DNA of 64,000 nucleotides, taken from assembly GCA_020637635.1 (NCBI GenBank), contig JACKKB010000007.1:1-64000 (forward strand). The letters are read 5' to 3'. Under the pieces are notes generated by a model, which did no database searches, was not told the origin of the DNA, and saw only the letters and a list, made by a program, of their open reading frames with translations. Below are positions 17,528 through 26,118 of this stretch, in pieces (the stretch's first letter is position 1; every line of letters starts with the position of its first letter). The position numbers were made by a program, and so were the translations under genes. This DNA is from Albidovulum sp. GTDB lineage: Bacteria > Pseudomonadota > Alphaproteobacteria > Rhodobacterales > Rhodobacteraceae.

Positions 17528-17605
17528 AATTTGATCAAACATCATGATTGCTTGGCCTCGGCAAAGCCGATATTGACTTTGCACGCACCGACAATTTGAT
17601 CATAA
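17528..17605 (+). promoter_or_regulatory. Paired TTTGATCA palindromes: candidate operators for the aminotransferase/GS operon
   Basis: AATTTGATCAAA (17528-17539) and AATTTGATCATAA (17593-17605) share the core AATTTGATCA, with centres 65 bp apart (about six helical turns). A possible promoter, TTGACT (17573-17578) with a 16-nt spacer and TTTGAT (17595-17600), would place the downstream site over the -10 box. These A/T-rich palindromes stand out in this GC-rich DNA. The regulator is not encoded beside them. An operator role is inferred from symmetry and position. Confidence 0.55.
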
Positions 17606-17633
17606 CGTGTGACGCGTTCGGCAGGAGGCTGCG

Positions 17634-19013
17634 ATGGACACCACCAGATCACCCTTCGCGGGCGTTGGCCCTGCGCGGCTGGCTGCCATGGCCGAGCGCG
17701 AAAAGCGTCGTTTCGAGAGCTCGCGGCCGAAGACCCGTGCGGCGCTGGCAAGCGGCGCCTCCGACTATCTCGATTCCGTGCCGATGCACTGGATGAAGGA
17801 CTGGCCGATGCCCTTCCCCCTCCTCGTGGCCAAGGCGAAGGGCGCCCGCCTGACCGATCTCGACGGCTACGGGATCGACGATTTCTGCCTCGGCGATACC
17901 GGCTCCATGTTCGGCCATTCACCGAAGCCGGTGGCGCGCGCGATCCGCGCGCAGGCAAGGAACGGCCTGACCTACATGCTGCCGACCGAGGACGCGCTTG
18001 CCGCCGGCCGACTGCTGACGGAACGGTTCGGCGACTTCAAATGGCAGATCGCCACCACCGCCACCGATGCCAACCGCTTTGCGCTGCGCGTCGCCCGTGC
18101 GGTGACGGGACGCACGAAGGTATTGGTGTTCAACGGCTGCTACCATGGCACCGTCGAAGACACGATGGTCGAGCGCCGGAACGGGATCACCGTGGCCCGG
18201 CCCGGTTTGACCGGACAGGTCGCCGACCTGTCCGAACTGGCCGCATGTGCCGAGTTCAACGACCTCGAAAGTGTCGAGCAAGAGCTGAAAACAGGCTCTG
18301 TTGCTGCGATTCTGACCGAACCCGTGATGACGAATTCCTGCATGGTGCTCCCCGAGTCGGGCTTCCACGAGGGCCTTCGGGAGCTGGCCACGCGCTACGG
18401 TGCGCTTCTGATCATCGACGAGACGCACACGATTTCCTCGGGGCTTGGCGGCTACACGGCCGTGCACGGGCTCGACCCGGACATCTTCGTGGTCGGAAAA
18501 TGTGTGGCCGGTGGCATGCCGACCGCGATCTGGGGCCTGCGTCCGAATGTCGCCACCAAGTATCTGCGCTACAATGCCGGGCGGCCGTCGGGACACTCGG
18601 GGATGGGCACCACGCTTTCGGCCAATCCGATGCAGTTCGCCTGCCTGCGCGCGACCCTCTCCGAAGTGATGACCGAGGCGAACTACGCCCATATGGAGAA
18701 GGGCGCCGAAAGGCTCGCGTCCGGCCTTTCCGCGGTGATTTCCCGCCATGGTGCGCCCTGGCACTCGGTCCGGGTCGGCGCCCGGGTGGAATTCATCTGT
18801 GCCCCCTGCCCGTTGAAGAACGGCGCCGAGGCGGCCCTGGCCCACGTTCCCCAGGTCGAGGCCACGCTGCACACCGCGCTTCTGAACCGCGGCTGCCTGA
18901 TTGCCCCGTTTCACAACATGATGCTCGTCAGCCCGGCGACGAAGAAACGGCAGATCGCCGGCCTCGTCGCCGCATTCGACGAGATCCTGACCGAGCTCTT
19001 TTCCCCGGAATGA
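17634..19013 (+). CDS. Class III PLP aminotransferase, glutamate-1-semialdehyde-aminomutase-like, substrate unknown
   Basis: The 459-aa protein has the class III aminotransferase fold. FNGCYHGT lies near residue 166, IIDETHTISSGLGGY carries the pyridoxal-binding Asp, and the PLP lysine is K289 in FVVGKCVAGGMP, followed by GHSGMGTTLSANP. The cofactor-phosphate loop reads ATDANRFALR where most members have SGSEAN or SGTEA, which sets it apart from HemL. AGGAGG precedes the ATG. The stop overlaps the start of a PuuA-like glutamine synthetase, so the pair probably handles one amine or amino acid together. The true substrate cannot be read from the sequence. Confidence 0.8.
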   Translation: MDTTRSPFAGVGPARLAAMAEREKRRFESSRPKTRAALASGASDYLDSVPMHWMKDWPMPFPLLVAKAKGARLTDLDGYGIDDFCLGDTGSMFGHSPKPVARAIRAQARNGLTYMLPTEDALAAGRLLTERFGDFKWQIATTATDANRFALRVARAVTGRTKVLVFNGCYHGTVEDTMVERRNGITVARPGLTGQVADLSELAACAEFNDLESVEQELKTGSVAAILTEPVMTNSCMVLPESGFHEGLRELATRYGALLIIDETHTISSGLGGYTAVHGLDPDIFVVGKCVAGGMPTAIWGLRPNVATKYLRYNAGRPSGHSGMGTTLSANPMQFACLRATLSEVMTEANYAHMEKGAERLASGLSAVISRHGAPWHSVRVGARVEFICAPCPLKNGAEAALAHVPQVEATLHTALLNRGCLIAPFHNMMLVSPATKKRQIAGLVAAFDEILTELFSPE

Positions 19014-20410
19014 CCATGACCCAGACGACAAGCCCTTCAGGCGCGACCATCGCCGAGGCCGAAGCCTTTCTCGACGCCCACCCCGAGATCGAGGCGGTAG
19101 ACATCGTCTTGCATGATTCGAACGGGATCGGTCGCGGAAAGATCATCCGCCGTCACGAGCTTCTGCCGCTCTTCAGGTCCGGACGCCACATGCCGATATC
19201 GATCCTCGGGCTCGACGTCTGCGGCGAGGACGTGCACGAGACCGGCCTCATCTGGGATCAGGGCGACGGCGATCTGAGGGCCTGGCCGTTGCCGGGCACG
19301 CTGAAGCCGCTGCACGGGACCAATCCGCCGCGCGCAGAGGTCTTTCTGTCGCTCTACGAGCTTGATGGACGTCCGATGACCTCCGACCCTCGCCATGCGC
19401 TTCGCCGTCAGGTCGATGCCCTCGCGGCGCGCGGGCTTGTGGCGGCCGGTGCCTTCGAACTCGAGTTCTTCCTGCTCGCGCGTGATCCCGATGCGGCCGG
19501 CCGGATGCAACCGGCTGCCGACGTGCTCGACGGTCGCCGGAGCCACAAGACCGAGGTCTATTCCGTCGATCACCTCCAGGGCATGCTGCCGCTCTTTTCC
19601 GATGTCTATGCGGCGGCCGAAAAGGCCGGGATTCGCGCCGAGACGCTGATCTCCGAATATGCGCCCGGGCAGTACGAACTGACGCTGCACTACCGCGAGG
19701 ACGTGATGCAGGCGGCCGACGACCTGATGCGCCTGAAGCGGATCGTGCGGGCACAGGCGCGCGCGCATGGTGTCGTGGCCTGCTTCATGGCCAAGCCGAT
19801 TGCCAGCTATGCGGGTTCGGGGATGCATTTCCACGTCTCGCTGCGCGACGAGAGCGGCCGCAACATCTTCGCCGAGAAGACCGCAGGGACCTGGACCGAG
19901 CCGCTTCTCCACGCGCTGGGCGGGCTGCGCGCGACCATGGCGGAATCGATGCTGGTCTTCGCCCCGCACCTGAATTCCTGGCGCCGGTTCGCCAACCAGA
20001 GCTATGCGCCCGTCTCGACCGCCTGGGGCGTCAACAACCGCTCGGTGGCGCTGCGCGTGCCCGCGGGCGACGTTTCCGCGCGGCGGATCGAGCACCGCCC
20101 TTCGGGCGTCGATGCCAATCCCTATCTCGTCGCCACGACGGTTCTCGCGGGCATCCAGCATGGGCTGGATCTGCGGCTCGATCCCGGCCCGGAAACCACC
20201 GGCAACGCCTATTCCGAAGATCCCGAAGGCCCGCGTATCCCGCGCGACTGGCGGGCCGCCATCGATGCGGCGACGCATTCGGATTTCCTGAAGGCGGCGC
20301 TGGGCGAAGACATGCACCGCACCTTCACCGCGGTGAAGGCGGCCGAATACGCACGCGTTGCCCGCACCATCAGCGAGGTCGACTTCGATCTCTACCTTCA
20401 CACGGTCTGA
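19010..20410 (+). CDS. Glutamine-synthetase-family gamma-glutamyl-amine ligase (PuuA-like)
   Basis: The 466-aa protein has the GS catalytic domain: FELEFFL and SEYAPGQYELTLHY (metal Glu residues), the GSGMHFHVSL substrate loop, RRFANQSYAPVSTAWGVNNRSVALRVP, and the RIEHRPSGVDANPYLV segment. It lacks the adenylylation loop of GlnA and is closest by eye to gamma-glutamylputrescine synthetase types, which ligate glutamate to an amine. Translation overlaps the upstream aminotransferase (ATGA). A second ATG at 19016 is possible. A role in amine catabolism by gamma-glutamylation is inferred; the amine is unknown. Confidence 0.82.
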   Translation: MTMTQTTSPSGATIAEAEAFLDAHPEIEAVDIVLHDSNGIGRGKIIRRHELLPLFRSGRHMPISILGLDVCGEDVHETGLIWDQGDGDLRAWPLPGTLKPLHGTNPPRAEVFLSLYELDGRPMTSDPRHALRRQVDALAARGLVAAGAFELEFFLLARDPDAAGRMQPAADVLDGRRSHKTEVYSVDHLQGMLPLFSDVYAAAEKAGIRAETLISEYAPGQYELTLHYREDVMQAADDLMRLKRIVRAQARAHGVVACFMAKPIASYAGSGMHFHVSLRDESGRNIFAEKTAGTWTEPLLHALGGLRATMAESMLVFAPHLNSWRRFANQSYAPVSTAWGVNNRSVALRVPAGDVSARRIEHRPSGVDANPYLVATTVLAGIQHGLDLRLDPGPETTGNAYSEDPEGPRIPRDWRAAIDAATHSDFLKAALGEDMHRTFTAVKAAEYARVARTISEVDFDLYLHTV

Positions 20411-20423
20411 TCAGACCGCCTGA

Positions 20424-21203
20424 TCAGACCGCGAGCCGTCTGCTCAGGGTCTGCCAGAGCGCCACGGGCGCAGCAAGAATGCCGTTCGACCGGGCGCTCT
20501 CGGAATTGTAGCGCACCCGGCGGCCGGTGCGGTCTGAAACCTCAGCCCCCGCCTGTCGCGCGATGAGGTCGCCGGCGGCGATATCCCATTCCCAGGCGGG
20601 CCCGAGGCTTATCGTTGCATCGGCGCTCCCCTCGGCCACGCGGCAGAGCCGGAGCGACATTGCCGGCCCGAACCTGCGCGTCAGCCCCTCGGGGACACCG
20701 CCCCGCCAGTGTTCGGGTGCAAAGGCGGCCTTGGCGCCCAGGACCGTCGCGCCGTCGGTACCGTGCCGCGCGGAAACCCGGATCGGCTGTCCGTTCAGCA
20801 TGGCCGCGCCTCCGGCCTCGGCGGCGTAGAGCGCCTCCTCGATCGGCAGATAGACCACCGCCGCGGTTACGGTCCCCTCCCGCGCCACTGCCAGCGCATG
20901 GGCAAAGTTGGTGTCGCCCTTGATGAAGGCGCGGGTGCCGTCGATCGGATCGACGATGAAGACACTCTCGGCCTCCAGCCGGTCGCGGCTGTCGGGGGTT
21001 TCCTCCGAAAGCCAGCCGTAGTCCGGCCGCGCGGCAAGAAGCTCGGCCTTCAACATCTCGTTGACCGCGAGGTCGGCCTCGGTCACGGGACCCTCGTCGC
21101 CGGCCTTTTCCCAGATCGTGGTCTGCCGGCGGAAAAAGCGCCGGGCGATCTCGCCGGAAGCACGCGCGGCTGCGACCAGAAGCTCCAGATCAGTCGCCGG
21201 CAA
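20424..21203 (-). CDS. cysQ: 3'(2'),5'-bisphosphate nucleotidase / inositol-monophosphatase-family phosphatase (CysQ-like)
   Basis: This 259-aa protein carries the Li+-sensitive phosphatase motifs. These are GPVTEADLAVN, WLSEE (metal Glu), the VDPIDGTRAFIKG signature with metal Asp residues, and WEWDIAAGDLI near the C-terminus. CysQ hydrolyses phosphoadenosine phosphate (PAP) from sulfate assimilation; an inositol-phosphate role is an alternative. The start is unusual: no ATG is available and the frame opens with TTG at 21203 preceded by GAGGGG at 7 nt, inside the 3' end of tldE. The 14-bp overlap implies coupled translation. Confidence 0.85.
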   Translation of the reverse strand: MPATDLELLVAAARASGEIARRFFRRQTTIWEKAGDEGPVTEADLAVNEMLKAELLAARPDYGWLSEETPDSRDRLEAESVFIVDPIDGTRAFIKGDTNFAHALAVAREGTVTAAVVYLPIEEALYAAEAGGAAMLNGQPIRVSARHGTDGATVLGAKAAFAPEHWRGGVPEGLTRRFGPAMSLRLCRVAEGSADATISLGPAWEWDIAAGDLIARQAGAEVSDRTGRRVRYNSESARSNGILAAPVALWQTLSRRLAV

Positions 21204-22536
21204 GCGTCAGCCCCTCGACCAGAAGCGACGGCACGACATGGCTTCGATGCGCAAGCGCATCGTTGGCCGGCTGTATCCGCAGCAGCATCTCGCGGAGGTT
21301 CCCGGCAATGGTGCATTCGTTGACCGGAAAGGCGATTGCCCCGTTCTCGATCCAGAACCCAGAGGCCCCGCGCGAATAGTCCCCGGTTGTCGGGTTGATC
21401 GACGCGCCGATGAGCCCGGTGACATAGAGCCCCGTGCCCATCTCCTCCATGAGTTGTGCGGGCGACCGGTCGCCCTGGGTCAGCGCGATGTTGCTGACGC
21501 TCGGTGCGGGCGGAGAGCCGGCCCCGCGTGAGGCCGAGCCCGTCGAGCGCATGCCGAGCCGGCGCGCCGTGCCGAGGTCGAGCGTCCAGCCCTGCAGCAC
21601 GCCAAAGCGCACGATGTCGCGCGGCGAGGAGGCCAGCCCCTCGGCATCGAAGGGGCGCGAGCCGCCGATCCGCGGCCGCAACGGGTTTTCGTGAATCGAA
21701 AGACCAGCGGGAAGAACCTGCTCTCCCAGCATGTCGCGCAGCCACGACCCGCCGCGCACGATGGCACTGCCGTTGGCCGCGGCCAGAAGATGCCCGATGA
21801 GCCCCCCGGCCACCCGTTCGTCATAGAGAACCGGAAAGGCGCCGGTACGGGGTTTGCGCGCCCCGAGCCGCGCCACCGCCCGTTCGCCGGCCAGTCGGCC
21901 GATCGCTTCTGCCGCGGGCATGTCGCTTGCGTAGACCCGGCTTTCGGCGGCCCAGTCCCGTTCCATCTTGAGGCCCTCGCCGGCGGTCGCAACCGCGGAA
22001 ACCGATCGCCCGCTACGGCTGTAGCCGCCCGAAAATCCGTTCGTCGCCGCCAGATGGATGCGCCGGCGCGAAAAGGTTGCTGAGGCCGATTGCACCCGCG
22101 TGACGCCTGCCACCGAAAGCGCGGCTGCTTCGGCATCGCGCGCAAGCGCCTCAAGCTCCGCCGCCGCCGGCTCCCTTGCCGGGTCGACGAGGTCGAGAGC
22201 GGCCAGATCCCAGCCGCGCGCCAGGTCCTCCGGCCGCGCCAGGCCGAGACTGTCGTCCGCGGGCGCGGCGCGCGCCATCGCCACGGCCCGCTCGGCCATC
22301 TCGCCGATCGTGCGTTCGGATACGTCCGAGGCCGAGACGCAGGCCTGCCGATTGCCCGTCAGCACTCTGAGCCCGATCTCGATGCCCTCGGCGCGTTCCG
22401 CCTGTTCGAGCTTGCCGTCGCGGACATCGATCGAAATCGATGTGCCATCGACCGCCAGCGCATCGGCGGCATCGGCACCGGCCCGGGTGGCGGCGATCAG
22501 AAGCATCTCGGCAAGGCGCGACAGTCGGTCGGTCAT
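21190..22536 (-). CDS. tldE: TldE/PmbA, partner of the TldD metalloprotease
   Basis: The 448-aa protein belongs to the TldD/PmbA family. TldE pairs with TldD in a protease that cleaves unfolded peptides and matures some modified peptides. Characteristic regions are RDGKLEQAERAEGIEIGLRVL, FSGGYSRSGRSVSAVA and the C-terminal GLYVTGLIGASINPTTGDYSRGASGFWIENG stretch, which is strongly conserved. As expected for TldE, the HExxxH metal motif of TldD is absent. tldD itself is not in the window. It overlaps cysQ downstream. Confidence 0.93.
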   Translation of the reverse strand: MTDRLSRLAEMLLIAATRAGADAADALAVDGTSISIDVRDGKLEQAERAEGIEIGLRVLTGNRQACVSASDVSERTIGEMAERAVAMARAAPADDSLGLARPEDLARGWDLAALDLVDPAREPAAAELEALARDAEAAALSVAGVTRVQSASATFSRRRIHLAATNGFSGGYSRSGRSVSAVATAGEGLKMERDWAAESRVYASDMPAAEAIGRLAGERAVARLGARKPRTGAFPVLYDERVAGGLIGHLLAAANGSAIVRGGSWLRDMLGEQVLPAGLSIHENPLRPRIGGSRPFDAEGLASSPRDIVRFGVLQGWTLDLGTARRLGMRSTGSASRGAGSPPAPSVSNIALTQGDRSPAQLMEEMGTGLYVTGLIGASINPTTGDYSRGASGFWIENGAIAFPVNECTIAGNLREMLLRIQPANDALAHRSHVVPSLLVEGLTLAGD

Positions 22537-22687
22537 GGGCGGCGTCGGCTCCTCGGGGTCTCAACCTGCACGTAGTCCGCCCCGGCGGTCGGCGCAAGTC
22601 TGCCAAGGCCCGGGACCTCCGGCTTGCATCCGCGGAGCAGTTCTGCACGTAGTGCGCCAAGCCAGTCACCCCACGCAAGGAGATCCG

Positions 22688-23533
22688 ATGAAGCTGTTGC
22701 GCCATGGTCCCGCGGGGGCGGAACGCCCCGGTCTCTATCACAGCGACGGCACGATCCGCGACCTGACCGGGCTCGTGCCCGACATCGCCGGCGCGGTCCT
22801 TTCGGATCAGGGCATCGCGATGATGCGCGCGCTCGACCCCGCGCAGCTGCCGACCGTCGATCCCGCGACCCGCATCGGGCCCTGCGTCGGAGGCACCGGG
22901 AAGTTCATCTGCATCGGGCTCAACTATGCGGACCACGCCGCCGAAAGCGGCATGCCGGTGCCGCCCGAGCCGGTGATCTTCATGAAGGCAACCTCGGCAA
23001 TCGTCGGGCCGAACGACCCGATCGTGATCCCGCGCGGATCGCAAAAGACCGACTGGGAGGTAGAGCTCGCCGTGATCATCGGGACCCGCGCCAAGCATGT
23101 CGACGAGGCCGATGCGCTGGCTTGCGTCGCCGGCTATGCGGTCGCGAACGACGTCTCCGAACGGGCCTTCCAGATAGAGCGCGCCGGTCAGTGGACCAAG
23201 GGCAAGAGCAGCGACAGCTTCGGCCCCCTCGGTCCCTGGCTCGTCACCCGCGACGAGATCCCGGACCCGCAGGCGCTCCGGCTCTGGCTGAGCGTGGGCG
23301 GCCGCCGGATGCAGGACGGAACGACAGCGACCATGGTCTTTGGCGTCGCCCATCTCGTGGCCTACCTCAGCGCCATCATGACGCTCCATCCGGGCGACGT
23401 CATCTCGACCGGCACGCCGCCGGGCGTCGGCATGGGCATGAAGCCGCCGCGCTATCTGAAGCCCGGCGACGAGGTCGAGCTTGGTGTCGAGGGGCTCGGC
23501 CAGCAGACCACACGGGTGATAGCCGAGCGCTGA
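22688..23533 (+). CDS. Fumarylacetoacetate-hydrolase-family enzyme
   Basis: A 281-aa FAH-domain protein. Signature parts are FICIGLNYADHAAESG, PVIFMKATSAIVGPNDPIVIP, the metal-binding Glu residues in DWEVELAVIIG, GYAVANDVSERAFQ, FGPLGPW and STGTPPGVGMG. Relatives cleave C-C bonds in acylpyruvates or oxaloacetate, or act as ureidoglycolate lyase; substrates cannot be told apart by sequence reading. AAGGAG precedes the ATG at 22688. It stands alone between tldE (divergent) and a terminator. Confidence 0.88.
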   Translation: MKLLRHGPAGAERPGLYHSDGTIRDLTGLVPDIAGAVLSDQGIAMMRALDPAQLPTVDPATRIGPCVGGTGKFICIGLNYADHAAESGMPVPPEPVIFMKATSAIVGPNDPIVIPRGSQKTDWEVELAVIIGTRAKHVDEADALACVAGYAVANDVSERAFQIERAGQWTKGKSSDSFGPLGPWLVTRDEIPDPQALRLWLSVGGRRMQDGTTATMVFGVAHLVAYLSAIMTLHPGDVISTGTPPGVGMGMKPPRYLKPGDEVELGVEGLGQQTTRVIAER

Positions 23534-23550
23534 GAGGACCCCAGATGCGA

Positions 23551-23574
23551 AAGGCCGCCCCGGGGGCGGCCCTT
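23551..23574. terminator. Hairpin between two converging genes
   Basis: AAGGCCGCCC-CGG-GGGCGGCCCTT forms a stem of GGCCGCCC (23553-23560) with GGGCGGCC (23564-23571), flanked by A-A and T-T. It lies in the 63-bp gap between the FAH gene and the end of the DUF2125 gene and could serve both strands. No long T tract follows on either side, so it may be inefficient or Rho-assisted. Confidence 0.65.
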
Positions 23575-23596
23575 CAGGATCATCCGGCGCGGTGCG

Positions 23597-25087
23597 CTAC
23601 TGGATGCGCTGGCCGTTGGCGTAGATGCCGCCGTCTTCCTTGAACTCGATCTTGGAGGTCAGCGTGTCCTCGCCCTCGGGCACCGCGAAGAGGCCCAGCA
23701 TCATCCGCGCGCCCATCGCCTGATCCTGCGGAATGAGACCCATCTCGACCAGCTTGTCGATCAGGGCATTGCCGCCGACGAGCTTGAGGTTGACCGCGCC
23801 CAGGGGCTTCGGTTTCGGTCCGGAATTGTCGAGCGTAACATCGCCGTCCCCCGTCAGATCGGCGCCGACGGCCGTGACACGGAGCTGGTTGAGCTTCACC
23901 GCGCTGACCTCGCCCGGGGCACCCTTGTCAAGCCGTTCCGCATTCGCAGGGTCGAAAATGTTGATGTCGAGCTTGGCCATGCCCGCGGCGTCGATGATCA
24001 GGGTCGCCGGATCACGTGGCAGTTTCTGGCCCGGATCGAAAAGGCCCCAGAGCATCTCCGAAACCTCGAGATCGGCGATCTTGATGAGGAAGGAGAAGGG
24101 CTGTTCCTGATCAGAGGCCGTGACCGGCATCAACATGTCGAACGCCGCTTCCCCGATCGAGAAGTCGACCGGCGGCATCTGCGGGATCTGCATGCTCACC
24201 TTGTCGCCGCTGCTTTGGCCGCCGTAACGCAACCCGTCCTTCGACATGGTCATGTGAAACGAGCCGCCCGCGCCCGAGGCGTTGCCGCTCGCCGCATCGG
24301 CCTTGTCGTGGAAGTCGAACGTATAGGCGCTGGCACCGTAGTTCATCGCCGTGTCGATCGACATGCCGGCGTTCAGCATTGCCAGGAGATCCTGGCTGTT
24401 GATCCCCTCGATCAGTGTCGCTTTGCCGGTCCCGCTCAGACCGTTCAGCGTTCCCTCGAAGGCCAGGCTGCCCTCCCCCTTGGGATCGTTCGCCTTCATC
24501 GCGAAATCGAGCTTGTCCGAGGAGAAGTCCGAGCTGATCTGACGGGTCGTGCCGTCCTTGACCATGTGGTAGGCGCCGGCCAGGTTGGCGAGATTGCCCG
24601 AAATGGTCATCGGCACAGCCTCGCCGTTGACGGTCAGGCTTTCGACGTCGATCCCCATCGTGGCCGAGTTGAACGTGTAATCGGTGGCGGTGTTGTCGCC
24701 CGAGATGACGAAGGTCATTCCCGACTGGGTGAGCTTCATCGCCATGTCGATGGCTTCGTCCTTCGACGAGGTCATCTTCACCGAAAGCGGGATATCCGGC
24801 GACATCGTCACCTCGACGCGCCCGTCGCCCATCTCCTTGAGACGGATTTCCTCGACGCTGAGCCTTGCGTCGCCCTCGGGCAGATGCGTGGCGAACTCTG
24901 CGCCGCGCACGACAAGCGTGTCGCCTTCCTGCCCCTGCGACGCGGCTGTGACCGACTGGCCCATGCTCGCGTAGTAATCCACGATACCCTGCCAGGCCTC
25001 GGCTGCCGTAATCTCGGCGCCGGCCGGCCCCGTGGCGATCAGCATCGCGGCAATCGCGGCCGCGCCGCCTTCGGTCCAATGTCTCAT
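23597..25087 (-). CDS. DUF2125 secreted/periplasmic protein
   Basis: The 496-aa product starts MRHWTEGGAAAIAAMLIATGPAGA, a clear signal peptide with likely cleavage near residue 24, so it is exported. The rest is rich in beta-strand-type alternation with repeats of LT/VTGD-like sequence, and it ends IYANGQRIQ. It resembles the DUF2125 family seen across Rhodobacterales; the function is unknown to me. The upstream frame is open to 25192 but lacks family similarity, and the signal peptide fixes the start at 25087. Confidence 0.78.
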   Translation of the reverse strand: MRHWTEGGAAAIAAMLIATGPAGAEITAAEAWQGIVDYYASMGQSVTAASQGQEGDTLVVRGAEFATHLPEGDARLSVEEIRLKEMGDGRVEVTMSPDIPLSVKMTSSKDEAIDMAMKLTQSGMTFVISGDNTATDYTFNSATMGIDVESLTVNGEAVPMTISGNLANLAGAYHMVKDGTTRQISSDFSSDKLDFAMKANDPKGEGSLAFEGTLNGLSGTGKATLIEGINSQDLLAMLNAGMSIDTAMNYGASAYTFDFHDKADAASGNASGAGGSFHMTMSKDGLRYGGQSSGDKVSMQIPQMPPVDFSIGEAAFDMLMPVTASDQEQPFSFLIKIADLEVSEMLWGLFDPGQKLPRDPATLIIDAAGMAKLDINIFDPANAERLDKGAPGEVSAVKLNQLRVTAVGADLTGDGDVTLDNSGPKPKPLGAVNLKLVGGNALIDKLVEMGLIPQDQAMGARMMLGLFAVPEGEDTLTSKIEFKEDGGIYANGQRIQ

Positions 25088-25226
25088 GAGTGTCCGCCTC
25101 GTTGAAATATTGCGCGTCCCGCGCGATCGGTTCATAGCATGGCCAGGCGCATCGCCCAACGGGCACCCTGCACTCGGTTGCCGACAATGCACAGCAACAA
25201 TCTGGCTATTTCAAGGCGATAATAAT

Positions 25227-25868
25227 TTGATTCGGATACAAAGTGACGGCGAACTCCTGAACCTCTGCCTTTCGCGGACCGACAAGGCGAATGCGCTGAC
25301 CCGCGAGATGCTGAGGGACCTCGTCACCGCTGTCGAAGAGGCACGCCGCAGCGGTGTCAGGGCGCTTGTCCTCAGCGGCGAGGGCAAGGTGTTTTCCGCC
25401 GGTGCCGACCTCGACGAGGCGCGCGCGGGGCTCGCGAGCGACCCGGTGTGGGAGCATCTCTCCTCCGCGATTGCGGCGTTGCCCTGTCTCACGATCGCGG
25501 CCCTGAACGGAACGCTGGCGGGCGGCGCCTTCGGCATGGTGCTCGCCTGCGACCTGCGCCTCGCCGTCCCCGAGGCGAAGTTCTTCTATCCGGTGATGCG
25601 CCTCGGCTTTCTCCCGCAGCCCTCGGATCCGCGCCGTCTGGCGGCGCTCATCGGACCCTCGAGGGCGAAGATGATCCTGATGGCCGGCCTGAAGATCGGC
25701 GCGGACGAGGCGCTGGGCTGGGGTCTGATCGACCGCATCGTGGCACCCGGGGCGCTCGCCGCCGAAGCGGCCGCGCTCGCCGATGCCGCCCGTGCGGCCG
25801 ACCTCGGGCATGTCGAGGCGATCAAGCGCCTCATCGCCCCGGAGCCGGCGGCGCACGGGTCGCTCTGA
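25227..25868 (+). CDS. Crotonase-fold (enoyl-CoA hydratase/isomerase superfamily) protein lacking hydratase glutamates
   Basis: A 213-aa protein, shorter than the usual 255-260 aa. It has SRTDKANALTREML near the N-terminus, the oxyanion loop GKVFSAGADLDE (54-64), AALNGTLAGGAFGMVLACDLRLA and KFFYPVMRLGFLP. The two glutamates that hydratases use are replaced, by Gly103 and Val123, so hydratase activity is doubtful. The start is taken as TTG at 25227, since no ATG precedes the crotonase motif in a sensible place. A frame to 25032 exists but would be antisense to the signal peptide of the neighbouring gene. Confidence 0.75.
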   Translation: MIRIQSDGELLNLCLSRTDKANALTREMLRDLVTAVEEARRSGVRALVLSGEGKVFSAGADLDEARAGLASDPVWEHLSSAIAALPCLTIAALNGTLAGGAFGMVLACDLRLAVPEAKFFYPVMRLGFLPQPSDPRRLAALIGPSRAKMILMAGLKIGADEALGWGLIDRIVAPGALAAEAAALADAARAADLGHVEAIKRLIAPEPAAHGSL

Positions 25869-26118
25869 GTCCGGCGGCTGCGGTTTTGTCGCCGGCCCGG
25901 CACAAGTGACGGCACGGGGGCCGACTGTCGCTGAACGCCGCGCCATCGCAGCACCGGGGCGTCGCCCGTCGGATCACGAAAAACGCCTGCATTTCAGGAT
26001 CTTGCGGGCCCGTCGGCGCCTCGATCTCGGCGAGATGGCACTCGGGCGCCACAAGACGGTCGCGCCGGATGCGCGCGCGATGTATAAGGCCGCGAAACCG
26101 GCCCGGCCCATGTGTGTA

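Noticed and set aside
17609..20410. A single 933-codon protein covering the aminotransferase region and the ligase
   Set aside because: The first half of that frame is out of phase with the aminotransferase; the ligase has its own ATG overlapping the upstream stop.
25032..25226. N-terminal extension of the crotonase-fold protein by 65 residues
   Set aside because: The extra sequence is antisense to the signal peptide and 5' region of the DUF2125 gene and has no crotonase similarity.
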